A stretch of 64,000 nt of DNA from Clostridium sp. AN503 (GTDB lineage Bacteria; Bacillota; Clostridia; Lachnospirales; Lachnospiraceae). The translations under genes were made by a program, and so were the position numbers. Shown piece after piece: positions 18,976-26,992 of this stretch; the stretch's first letter is position 1, and each line of letters starts with the position of its first letter. The notes beneath the pieces are model-generated. The model was not told where the DNA came from, made no database searches, and saw nothing but the letters and a program-made list of their open reading frames with translations. The stretch spans positions 1,984,001 to 2,048,000 of the forward strand of contig NZ_JBFDTP010000002.1 of NCBI RefSeq assembly GCF_040719375.1, read 5' to 3'.

Positions 18976-20124
18976 TTATTTTTTGTACCGCTCCGCCATC
19001 TGATCCAGGCTGACCTGCTCCACAAGCGGCGCCTTGCCGTAGGACCCGAACTGTACGATCAGAGTCCCCACAACCTCTTTTACGCCGCGCTCCACGCAGT
19101 CTGTCACTGCCGCCACGTCATCGTCGGGAATCCTGCCGTACATCACCGTATCCATGAGCGGCGGAAGGAATACCCGCGGATCAAACTGGTCTTTCTTTTT
19201 CTCCAGAAGCTCATAGACTGCTCCGATGGACGGGCTGGTCCGTTTCTCCGGATATTTGACAAACAGCTCCTTTAAATTCCTTGTGACCGCCAGGCGGATG
19301 TCCGTGTCCACATTGATCTTGCTGATCCCGCAGGGGATCACTGCCTTCAGCTCCTCGATGGAGATCCCGTAGGTATTGGTCAGCTGACCGCCCATCCCGT
19401 TGATCTCGTCCACGATATACTGCGGGACCGTGGAAGATCCGTGTGATACCAGCGCCCCGAAGATCCCCAAGTGGTTCATGCATTCGCGGATGGCGATGGC
19501 GATCTCCTTGCGGAGCTTAACATCTTTCCCCTTAGAAGCGCCGTGCATGGTGCCGTAGGAGATCGCAAGGGCGTCCACCTCTGTCTGCTTAAAGAACTCC
19601 ACCGCATCCAGCGGATTCGTATAGGTGGACGATGCAGAAAACACATGATCTTCCACACCGGCCAGGACCCCAAGCTCCCCCTCCACACTGACACCTCTGG
19701 CGTGGGCGTACTTCACTACCTCCCGGGTCAGCTCCACATTCTCCTTAAAGGGCAGGGACGAGCCGTCGATCATCACGGAGGTATATCCGCCCTCGATCGC
19801 CGCCACGCAGGAGTCAAAATCCCTGCCATGGTCTAAATGCAGCACGATCGGGATCTCCGAGTCCGCCCCATACCGTCTGACTGCGTCTGCGATATTTTTA
19901 GCGCCAATCTTCTTATCCTCCAGAGTGGCATTCATAAAATCCGTCCTGCCGCCCATAAAACCGTTTGCCAGGTCCGCCCCCTGCAGGATCGCCGCCGAGC
20001 GGAACATCTCATGAACCTCGATCGCCGCTTTCGCCTGGGCCACCGCATTGACATTGAACGCTCCCTGCCCAAAGCCGTATTTAACTGTTGCCTCTAAAAG
20101 AGGCCGCAATGGAATTAATGGCAT
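18976..20124 (-). CDS. Class II (zinc) ketose-bisphosphate aldolase family protein
   Basis: 382 residues, longer than the usual 285-310 of class II fructose/tagatose-bisphosphate aldolases. The zinc ligands are present: His in LHLDHGRDFDSC, Glu in VEGELGVLAG, His in ISYGTMHGASKG, and His in ALVSHGSSTVP. KINVDTDIR near residue 270 is the family phosphate/substrate motif. Enzymes of this family split a ketose 1,6-bisphosphate-type substrate to dihydroxyacetone phosphate and an aldehyde. The HGSS variant replaces the usual HGGSG, and the extended C-terminus (residues 300-382) is not seen in standard FbaA. It is the last gene of the operon. The natural substrate may be a C6-modified ketose 1-phosphate rather than fructose 1,6-bisphosphate (inference). 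Confidence 0.85.
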   Translation of the reverse strand: MPLIPLRPLLEATVKYGFGQGAFNVNAVAQAKAAIEVHEMFRSAAILQGADLANGFMGGRTDFMNATLEDKKIGAKNIADAVRRYGADSEIPIVLHLDHGRDFDSCVAAIEGGYTSVMIDGSSLPFKENVELTREVVKYAHARGVSVEGELGVLAGVEDHVFSASSTYTNPLDAVEFFKQTEVDALAISYGTMHGASKGKDVKLRKEIAIAIRECMNHLGIFGALVSHGSSTVPQYIVDEINGMGGQLTNTYGISIEELKAVIPCGISKINVDTDIRLAVTRNLKELFVKYPEKRTSPSIGAVYELLEKKKDQFDPRVFLPPLMDTVMYGRIPDDDVAAVTDCVERGVKEVVGTLIVQFGSYGKAPLVEQVSLDQMAERYKK

Positions 20125-20184
20125 CTTTCCCTCCTCCCGGTTTCTGCCCGGTCTCCGACTTTTTCAACATATCCTAACATATTC

Positions 20185-21684
20185 CTATCTGTGCCCATGC
20201 ATATGGGCCGCACAGTGGCAGTCCTCCGCGCCCTTGCCCTCATAGACATCATCCTTCATCATCAGATGGACCGCACCCAGCTTGAAGGTCTGGGGCATCG
20301 CCAGGATGTTCGGGTCTGGCCCCACAAATTTCTTCTTTGCGTCCTCCAGCGCCTCCTCGATGGTGGCGCGGGTCTTCATGCCCATGCCTCTGGCATAGCC
20401 CGGTTCCTGTGCCCCGCAGATATAGATCGCCGAGGTGTTCATCTCCGCAATGTGGGCGCAGCTTATCATGGAAAATCCATGGAACGGATGGAAGGCGTTG
20501 GCAAACCGGTATTTCCTGATATATTCCTCATTGGTTGCAAAATACTCCCCGTAACGGTTCATATCCGGCAGGGTGTTCATGGAATCCTTTTGGAACATCT
20601 CATACATTTCCCTGGTGTAGGGCCACAGCTCATCGTGGAAATACCCGTTGCAGATGGATGCGCAGATGATCACGCAGTTGTCGCTCATGATCCGTTTGTG
20701 GCGGATGACCTGCGCGGAGATCGCCTGCATCATCATGATCGGGTTGGTACCCATGCCCTCTCCGTAATGGAAGAACTGGGGCATCCCAAAGATCATCACA
20801 TCATACTTTTTCTCCGCCCACGGCACGTAAGTGCGCTTGTCCGCCATGACCCAGGAGTGGGGCTGCATCACCTTTGCATAGCCGCTGTTGATCTCGATCT
20901 GCCGGGATCTGGTGTCCAAAACCGCATCGCAGCAGAAGAATTTTTTGCCCATGCAGGCTTCCATGTGCTGTCCGATCTCATCAAACTTGGTGCGCATCAG
21001 GGACTTGCCGCTGACCGGCGTGAAATCCTTCCGGTGCATCACCTCCGGCACATGATGGGAGGCGATGGATCTCCAGTGGGTGATCCCTGTGGCGCAGTGC
21101 TTATAGCCGCCGGAATAGCCGCCGTAAGGATTGCCCTGGGTATGCCCGATCAGGATCGCCACGTCGCTGTCATAGACATATTTGTTCATCAGCACCGGGT
21201 CCCCCCTGTCGGTGGTCCCCAAGTCTACCATGTGCTCGTAATCCTCGCTGTCATGGTTGATGATCTGGTGGGTATACCAGAATTCATGGAACAGCTCATC
21301 CCCCAGCACGCCCCGGATCTCCTGCTCCGTATTTCTGCGGTGCAGGCCGTTGGAACAGATCAGAAGGATATCCTTCTTCTCCACGCCTGCCGCATAGAGC
21401 TCATTGAGGATCAACCGGATCGATACTTTCCTGTGGGATGTTGGCTGCTCGCCCCCTTTTACCCGGTCCGGAAAGATGATCGTCACCTTAGAACCCTTGT
21501 GAGCCAGCTCGGAGAGCGGCTCCATCCCCATAGGATTCCGGATGGATTCCAGTGTCTTCGCTTCGATCTGGTCCTCCGGGATACAGGGCGGGTCCGGGAC
21601 GGTCTCGCCCGGGATAAAGATATCTGTGCTGTCCGGCAGCTCTGCCGCCATAAGTCCCTGTCCATATTCAAATGATACTTTCAT
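20185..21684 (-). CDS. LarA-family nickel-pincer hydroxyacid racemase/epimerase
   Basis: 499 residues. The residues that define LarA are visible: Arg in IIFPDRVKGG, His115 in SNGLHRRNT (catalytic base), His181 in LIGHTQGN, Lys195 in YSGGYKHCATG (attachment of the nickel-pincer nucleotide) and His211 in SIASHHV (nickel ligand). Lys-His spacing of 16 equals that of Lactiplantibacillus LarA. The family racemises or epimerises alpha-hydroxy acids including lactate, malate, and aldonates. Cofactor genes larB, larC and larE are not in the window. The place in an operon of sugar-phosphate enzymes argues against plain lactate as substrate. AAGGAG lies eight bases before the start, and it follows the TIM-like gene by 17 bp. 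Confidence 0.85.
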   Translation of the reverse strand: MKVSFEYGQGLMAAELPDSTDIFIPGETVPDPPCIPEDQIEAKTLESIRNPMGMEPLSELAHKGSKVTIIFPDRVKGGEQPTSHRKVSIRLILNELYAAGVEKKDILLICSNGLHRRNTEQEIRGVLGDELFHEFWYTHQIINHDSEDYEHMVDLGTTDRGDPVLMNKYVYDSDVAILIGHTQGNPYGGYSGGYKHCATGITHWRSIASHHVPEVMHRKDFTPVSGKSLMRTKFDEIGQHMEACMGKKFFCCDAVLDTRSRQIEINSGYAKVMQPHSWVMADKRTYVPWAEKKYDVMIFGMPQFFHYGEGMGTNPIMMMQAISAQVIRHKRIMSDNCVIICASICNGYFHDELWPYTREMYEMFQKDSMNTLPDMNRYGEYFATNEEYIRKYRFANAFHPFHGFSMISCAHIAEMNTSAIYICGAQEPGYARGMGMKTRATIEEALEDAKKKFVGPDPNILAMPQTFKLGAVHLMMKDDVYEGKGAEDCHCAAHMHGHR

Positions 21685-21701
21685 AGATTCTGCTCCTTCC
21701 C

Positions 21702-22541
21702 CTAACTGCCCATATAAGTGCGGATGATCTCCAGATATTCCTCCGGATAAAATCCGATCTCGCCCTGAAACCGGGTCAGCGCGATCAGCCCGCCGTCCAT
21801 CTCAGAGACCGACTTAAGCATTTTGGCATTATCCGTCTTCAGTCCGCCTCCGTAAACCACGTCAAGGCCTCCGGTCACATCCTTTACAAAGGCTCCGATC
21901 ATAGAGATATAGTCTTCGCCCGGCGGCGTTTTCCCCGGTCCGATGGCCCATACCGGTTCGTATGCTATGGTAACCGCTTCCCGGTCCACGCCGTCAAGGC
22001 CCACGAGCAGCTGCTCCCGCAGCACCTCCTGCCAGCGCGGCTGCTCCGCTTCCGACTCGCCGATGCAGTAAAGAACGGAAAGGCCCGCCTTCACAGCCGC
22101 CTGAATCTCCTGGTTCAAAATCCGGTTTACCACGGCTCCCGCATCCGTCACCCCGGCTTCTGCAAGGATTCCCGCCTTGTCCCGGCGCTCCTCACAGTGC
22201 CCTATGATCGTTGACGAACATCCCAGGGCTTTTGCTGCATTGGCGGTACGATTGGTGGTAAATGCGCCAAAATTGCCGCCGGCGGCAGTGTCGTCCCGGT
22301 ATACGCCCTGACAGCCGATCTTCACCGGGCTGCCATCGCACAGTGCCTGTACTGCCGGGATCAGATGGGCTTCCGGGAAATACATGGTAAATTCCACCTC
22401 ATCGCCGGGATAAGCTCTTAAAGCCTCCTGGGTCTGCTCCACAATGAAGGCTCCCCATTCCCGGATTGGTGTAATGCTGTTGACGCCGCCCTTTTCCTTT
22501 GGGATGTCAAACCGTTTTAGATTCAAAAAAATATGTTTCAT
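21702..22541 (-). CDS. Triosephosphate isomerase-like protein with altered phosphate loop
   Basis: 279 residues. The catalytic residues of triosephosphate isomerase are recognisable: Lys9 (NLKRF), His115 (IIGHCEERRD) and Glu195 (AYEPVWAIGPGKTPP). Two features differ from the glycolytic enzyme. The His motif has an extra residue (GHCEERR instead of GHSERR). The last phosphate-binding loop, normally GALVGGASL, is replaced by GGLIALTRFQGEIGF. The loop VVYGGG is kept. This suggests a paralogue acting on a different three- or four-carbon substrate. ATG 22541 overlaps the stop of the phosphofructokinase gene (ATGA) with AAAGGAGG upstream, so the pair is translationally coupled. Confidence 0.82.
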   Translation of the reverse strand: MKHIFLNLKRFDIPKEKGGVNSITPIREWGAFIVEQTQEALRAYPGDEVEFTMYFPEAHLIPAVQALCDGSPVKIGCQGVYRDDTAAGGNFGAFTTNRTANAAKALGCSSTIIGHCEERRDKAGILAEAGVTDAGAVVNRILNQEIQAAVKAGLSVLYCIGESEAEQPRWQEVLREQLLVGLDGVDREAVTIAYEPVWAIGPGKTPPGEDYISMIGAFVKDVTGGLDVVYGGGLKTDNAKMLKSVSEMDGGLIALTRFQGEIGFYPEEYLEIIRTYMGS

Positions 22542-23764
22542 GCCTTCCCTCCTTTGTCCACGAGCCGTTGTCTGCACTCCTGTTCCTGATTCTGGTATAT
22601 TTCCTGAAAATCTATGAATTTCCTGATCTCTGAGCCGATGAGTGGTTTACACCATCTGGCAAAAGCATCTGTCACATCATTTCCGCGTTCGTTTATATAT
22701 TCATCCGGTACGGTTCGCTCATACATCATCACCTGGCTGACAGGTATCATACGGACCTGAATCCGATAGCTGCCATCCCCGGTCTCCTCCCGGATGAATC
22801 CAGCCATCACGCCGCTCTCTCCGTTTAGAGCTGCCTTCAAAGCCTCGCGTCCCGCAAGAACCGCCTCCGCCCGATCCACAGGAGACTGTAGGGCGATAGA
22901 CGCTCTCCCACAGATACCCGGCTTCTCACTTCTCGCCTTAATACCCAGCTTCCGAATCACAAGCTCCGCCAGATAAGCGCTCACATCCCCATAATAGGTA
23001 GAACGTCCGGTCTGGAAAATGGGCGGCACGATTGGCCTCCCGTCCTCCCCTTTCAGCCCCTCGCTGGCAACCACAACAACTCCGCCCTTTTCCTCATACA
23101 GCCGCTTCACATCCTCCAAAAACTCGGTTTCCACGAAAGGGCGTTCCGGCAGATAGATCAGATGAGGGGCATCGCCAGGCTTTTTTCTCGCCAGCACAGA
23201 CGCCGCAGTGATCCATCCCGCATTCCTGCCCATGGCTTCAACAATGCATACATGAATCGGCAGGGACTTCACATCCGCTCCCACCTCTGCAACCGTCTCT
23301 GCAAGATATCGGGCCGCGCTGCCGTAACCAGGTGTATGGTCGGTGACTGCAATGTCATTGTCTATGGTTTTAGGTATCCCGGTCACACGGATTCCCGCCT
23401 CCCGGCATGCCTCGTAAAGCCTGCCGCAGGTATCCATAGTTCCATTCCCGCCATTTAAAAGCACGCAGGTGATTTGATGGCGGCGACATATCTCCACCAT
23501 CACCGCATAGTCCTCCGGCTCCAGAGCATACCGTGAGGAACCGATTGCCGATGCCGGCGTGGTCAAAAGCAGCTTCAGCGTTTCTTCCGGATACGCCATA
23601 AGATCCAAAAAACGCTCTTTTAGGACCCCTTCCGTGCCTCCGACCGCTCCGTAGACATGGTCCACGATACCGCTTTCCCTGGCCTGCTGAATCACTCCAT
23701 AGAGGGATGCATTGATCACAGCTGTCGGGCCGCCGCCATGCACCACCAATACATTCTCTGCCAT
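22538..23764 (-). CDS. Phosphofructokinase family (PfkA superfamily, mixed ATP/PPi signature)
   Basis: 408 residues, larger than E. coli PfkA (320) and similar to group III/PPi-type enzymes. Motifs: VVHGGGPTAVINASL at the N-terminus, LLNGGNGTMDT at 103-112, GIPKTIDNDI at 129-138 with catalytic Asp135, and EAMGRNAGW. The phosphoryl-donor positions are mixed. Gly108 corresponds to the Gly of ATP enzymes, while Lys132 corresponds to the Lys of PPi enzymes, and Asn107 replaces the usual metal-binding Asp. It phosphorylates C1 of a ketose phosphate or analogue. It precedes the TIM-like gene with a 4-bp overlap and follows the nagA-like gene. Confidence 0.85.
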   Translation of the reverse strand: MAENVLVVHGGGPTAVINASLYGVIQQARESGIVDHVYGAVGGTEGVLKERFLDLMAYPEETLKLLLTTPASAIGSSRYALEPEDYAVMVEICRRHQITCVLLNGGNGTMDTCGRLYEACREAGIRVTGIPKTIDNDIAVTDHTPGYGSAARYLAETVAEVGADVKSLPIHVCIVEAMGRNAGWITAASVLARKKPGDAPHLIYLPERPFVETEFLEDVKRLYEEKGGVVVVASEGLKGEDGRPIVPPIFQTGRSTYYGDVSAYLAELVIRKLGIKARSEKPGICGRASIALQSPVDRAEAVLAGREALKAALNGESGVMAGFIREETGDGSYRIQVRMIPVSQVMMYERTVPDEYINERGNDVTDAFARWCKPLIGSEIRKFIDFQEIYQNQEQECRQRLVDKGGKA

Positions 23765-23792
23765 ACTGTCTTTCCTTTCTATCCGATAAAAC

Positions 23793-24944
23793 CTATGCTT
23801 GATAACAATGCCTGCCCTTCACAAAGGTATGGGCAATATGATATTCTTTGTCTAACACAACCAGATCCGCATCCTTTCCTTCTGCTATGGAACCGATCCT
23901 GCCAAAGGTTTTCGTCAGCTTGGCCGGGTTCTCTGTCAGAAGCGGCAGAATATCCTCAAGAGGCCTGCCTGTAAATTCCAAAAGGTTTCGAAGTGCTTTT
24001 CCCATAGTCAGGGTGCTTCCCGCTCTGACGCCGTTGCTGGCCAGCTTTGCATCTCCATCTACAACGACCACATCGTTGACCCCCAACTTGTAATCCCCAT
24101 CCGGAAGTCCTGCCGCCATGATGGAATCCGTGATCGCCACCACCCGGCCCAGTCCCTTCGTCTTGATAATCAGGCGCACCGTCCCCGGATGCAGATGCCT
24201 GCCGTCACAAATGACCTCACAATAAACCTCATCATCCTCCAGCACTGCTCCCCAGATAGCAGGGAAATGCTGATGGAGCAGTTTCATGGCGTTGCCCACA
24301 TGGGTTGCGCCCATAGCGCCCGCGGCGATCGCCCGCCCTGCGGTCTCATAGTCAGCGCCGGAATGTCCGATCGCTACCACCATGCCCAGACTGCAGATCT
24401 CGGGAATGAACTCCGGTATGCCCTCTACCTCAGGTGATACGGTGATATAGCGGATATCTCCATGCGCCGCATCCTGGTATTCCCGAAGAAGTTCCATATT
24501 CGGCTTTTGCAGCAGGTGTTCCGGCATGGCACCTTTATATTCCGGTGACAAGAACGGCCCTTCCAGATGTATTCCCATCAGGTCTGCCCCCTGGTGCTCC
24601 ATCTCCTTCCAGCGGTTGTACTGGCCGATACACCACAGGGTCTGTTCCCTGGTGTCCGTCAAGATGGAGCCCTGCCAGCTGGTGGTACCCTGGCTCGCCT
24701 GGAAACGGCAGATTTTTTCAAAATCCTCTGCAGAAGCGGCATTGACATCTACCCCCACGGCTCCATGCGTGTGGATATCAATGAATCCCGGCACAACTTT
24801 TTTTCCTGCCAGATCCATGACCCTGGCGTCTTCGTCCTGAAGGTCCGTCCCGATCTTTTTGATCACACCGCCATCTGTCAGGATATCTAACGGCAGGAAG
24901 CTGTGGTTCTGATAGACCAGACCGTTCTTCAATATCATTTTCAT
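23793..24944 (-). CDS. N-acetylglucosamine-6-phosphate deacetylase family (NagA)
   Basis: 383 residues, normal length. Amidohydrolase metal ligands are in order: GFIDIHTHG, HLEGPF (Glu), GHSGAD (His), THVGNAM (His), and the catalytic Asp in AITDSIMAAGLPDGDY, with CDGRHLHP between them. The enzyme removes the N-acetyl group from a 2-acetamido sugar carrying C6 phosphate in known members. The usual NAM context is kept but THLFNAM reads THVGNAM and the Arg/His phosphate region differs from E. coli, so the exact C6 substituent is open. AAAGGAG is six bases upstream. The NagB-like gene ends 17 bp before it. Confidence 0.87.
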   Translation of the reverse strand: MKMILKNGLVYQNHSFLPLDILTDGGVIKKIGTDLQDEDARVMDLAGKKVVPGFIDIHTHGAVGVDVNAASAEDFEKICRFQASQGTTSWQGSILTDTREQTLWCIGQYNRWKEMEHQGADLMGIHLEGPFLSPEYKGAMPEHLLQKPNMELLREYQDAAHGDIRYITVSPEVEGIPEFIPEICSLGMVVAIGHSGADYETAGRAIAAGAMGATHVGNAMKLLHQHFPAIWGAVLEDDEVYCEVICDGRHLHPGTVRLIIKTKGLGRVVAITDSIMAAGLPDGDYKLGVNDVVVVDGDAKLASNGVRAGSTLTMGKALRNLLEFTGRPLEDILPLLTENPAKLTKTFGRIGSIAEGKDADLVVLDKEYHIAHTFVKGRHCYQA

Positions 24945-24961
24945 AAAAGGCTCCTTTCCTG

Positions 24962-25783
24962 TTACCCTTCCAGGGCGGCAACATAGTCCGTGAATGTCAG
25001 AGTGATATCCGGATGCTGCTGAAGCAGGCTCACCGGAAATGCAGCGGTGGCTTCTCCATGCCCCGCTCTACGGACAACCGCACGGTGCCAGTTGCGGAAG
25101 CAGCCCAGCCGGATCTTTCTTGCATGAGCGATCTCCCAGATTCCGATCGTGATACAGTAATTTGGCATATCCTCCAGCGCTCCGTTGAAATCGCCAATGG
25201 CGTTAGCCGTTCTGGTCTCCGGTGTGATCTTTAAAACGCGGGTTTTCTGGGCGAGAAACGCTTCATTGCTCATAGATGGGTCCGCCTCGTTAAATGCAAC
25301 ATGCCCATTGATGCCGATACCGCCAAAAGCAATATCCACACCGCCCAGACGTTCGATCAGCTCCGGTATATATTCTACATTCCCAGGATCTGGAAACACG
25401 CGCTGCGCTTCCGGCATCACAAGCTCCGGCCTGATCCTGGTATACACGGTCCGGTTCATAAATCCACGGAAGCTCAAAGGATGGCTCTCCGGCACCCACT
25501 GCATCTCATCATCCAGATATTCATCCATATTGATAAACCAGGTGTCTTTCAGACTTATCCCTTTTTCATTCACCATATCTACAAAGCAGGGATACTGTCC
25601 GACCGGCCCTACGGGACAGATAAACACGGTATGCCTTCCCGCCAGGTTATTCTTCTCAATCTCGTCGACCATCTGCTGTGCCATCTGCCTGAATACTTCC
25701 GCATTATCCTTCAGACAGTACAGGGGCATCTTCGGATTCTCCAAAAGCTGCTCTTTTGTATAGGCGTAATATTCGTGCTTCAT
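24962..25783 (-). CDS. Glucosamine-6-phosphate deaminase-like protein (NagB family, Asp141 to Asn)
   Basis: 273 residues from ATG 25783. NagB motifs: FINMDEY (Asp87, equivalent to the proton-transfer Asp72 of E. coli), GGIGINGHVAFNEAD (residues 154-168) and the C-terminal PVSLLQQHP. The ring-opening His161 and Glu166 are present. The Asp of the standard GxDGH motif is Asn159 here. Family members convert an amino-sugar phosphate to the ketose phosphate plus ammonia. The change may mean a different substrate or isomerase-only chemistry. An upstream in-frame TTG at 25819 lies inside a strong hairpin and is not favoured. AAAGGGG lies about 13 bases before the chosen ATG. Confidence 0.84.
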   Translation of the reverse strand: MKHEYYAYTKEQLLENPKMPLYCLKDNAEVFRQMAQQMVDEIEKNNLAGRHTVFICPVGPVGQYPCFVDMVNEKGISLKDTWFINMDEYLDDEMQWVPESHPLSFRGFMNRTVYTRIRPELVMPEAQRVFPDPGNVEYIPELIERLGGVDIAFGGIGINGHVAFNEADPSMSNEAFLAQKTRVLKITPETRTANAIGDFNGALEDMPNYCITIGIWEIAHARKIRLGCFRNWHRAVVRRAGHGEATAAFPVSLLQQHPDITLTFTDYVAALEG

Positions 25784-25807
25784 TCTTCTCGCTTCCCCTT
25801 TCACAAA

Positions 25808-25834
25808 GTCAGGCTGCAATTAAAGCAGCCTGAC
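25808..25834 (-). promoter_or_regulatory. Perfect intercistronic hairpin between binding-protein gene and nagB-like gene
   Basis: A 10-bp perfect stem with seven-base loop (25808-25834), GTCAGGCTGC paired with GCAGCCTGAC, followed on the minus strand by only TTTG. It looks like a processing/stabilising hairpin or partial terminator that would raise binding-protein mRNA over the downstream enzymes. Confidence 0.7.
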
Positions 25835-25867
25835 ATCCTGTTCTTACACGTTATAAATCCTGCCGCC

Positions 25868-26950
25868 TTATTTACCGGCCTCTTCCATAATATCCAGCAT
25901 TACATAATCGGAAACCGGCGGATCCACTGTGACGGCTCCGTTTGCAATAAAGTTCTGTTTCTGAATCTCGTAGTATTTCTCTACTGTACCATCAGCAGCA
26001 CCCTGGGACACTTCTTTTCCGGTGAGCCAGTCTGCATCGCCGCGCTGTGCATATACCACATCGTAATCGTTGGCCACCTGAACCGCTACCGCCTTTGCCG
26101 TCTCGTCATAATGATCGTCTGCAGCATAATCCATCCCTTTAAACAGCGCTTTTGTAAATCTCAAAACATTATCCCTATGCTCCTCGGCATACTTTGGCAT
26201 ACAGATGAAACTTCCAAGGGAAACAGTCTTGTCAGCAAAGGTTAAGTTGTCACACAGCTTTGTGGCATCCTGCATCTCCTCAAGGATCTTTAAGCTGTTT
26301 GGTGACCAGGTCGCACATGCGTCCACGCCGCCGGAGATCATAGCTGTCACGATACCAGATGCATCCATATCCACTGCAGTGATATCATCCATAGTCATAC
26401 CCGCGCTCGTCAGAGCATTGAGCAGGATATCCTCACTGGAGCTGCCAGAGGAATATGCCACTTTTTTCCCTTTTAATCCCTCGATCCCGGTGATGCCTGG
26501 ACCTCCGATCACCGCATCGCCGTTGGATATGTGGGTCAGTGCAAAGATCTTCGCCTGTCCGTTGATACAGAGCTTGTGAGCACCCTGTCCGATAAACCCA
26601 ACATCAATACTGCCGGACTCCATTGCCGAGATGATCGTGGGGCCGTCTGCGAATTCCACAAGATTCACCGTGATCCCGGCTTCATCAAAATATCCTTTAT
26701 CCTTTGCTGACATCAACGCCCAGAGACTTCCATAGTTGGCCATATAGGCCACATTCATAGTGATCGCTTCTTTTTCAGCCTCTGTCTCCTGAGTCTCAGC
26801 TGCTGTGGTATCCTCTGCTGCCGCTTCTGTCTTCGGCGCTTCTGTTGGAGCTGCAGCCGCCGTAGTCTCTGCGGGCTTGCTCCCTCCACATGCCGCCAGG
26901 GACAACACCATCGCTGACGCCATTACAACTGATAATAATCTCTTTTTCAT
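25868..26950 (-). CDS. ABC importer substrate-binding lipoprotein, nitrate/sulfonate/taurine (SsuA/TauA/THI5) type
   Basis: 360 residues. Lipoprotein signal with SLAACGG, then a Glu/Thr/Ala-rich linker (residues 25-62) and an NMT1/THI5-like periplasmic binding fold. The signature includes GYFDEAGITVNLVEFADGP, ESGSIDVGFIGQG, GLKGKKVAYSSGSSSED and DASGIVTAMISGGVDACATWSPN. Known members bind alkanesulfonates, taurine, nitrate or pyrimidine precursors, which are small anions or rings, and not oligosaccharides. It follows its ATPase gene by 42 bp with AAAGGAGG upstream. A sulfonate-type receptor in an amino-sugar operon is unusual. Confidence 0.88.
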   Translation of the reverse strand: MKKRLLSVVMASAMVLSLAACGGSKPAETTAAAAPTEAPKTEAAAEDTTAAETQETEAEKEAITMNVAYMANYGSLWALMSAKDKGYFDEAGITVNLVEFADGPTIISAMESGSIDVGFIGQGAHKLCINGQAKIFALTHISNGDAVIGGPGITGIEGLKGKKVAYSSGSSSEDILLNALTSAGMTMDDITAVDMDASGIVTAMISGGVDACATWSPNSLKILEEMQDATKLCDNLTFADKTVSLGSFICMPKYAEEHRDNVLRFTKALFKGMDYAADDHYDETAKAVAVQVANDYDVVYAQRGDADWLTGKEVSQGAADGTVEKYYEIQKQNFIANGAVTVDPPVSDYVMLDIMEEAGK

Positions 26951-26992
26951 AAAAAATCCTCCTTTAAAATTTTATAATATGTTTTGATTCTT

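Noticed and set aside
20191..21675. 494-codon plus-strand open frame antisense to the LarA-like gene
   Set aside because: It is the complement of a strongly conserved gene in a GC-biased codon frame. The His-rich protein matches no family, and it has no ribosome binding site.
25301..26245. 314-codon plus-strand frame opposite the NagB-like and binding-protein genes
   Set aside because: It lies antisense across two well-recognised genes and has no domain or binding site.
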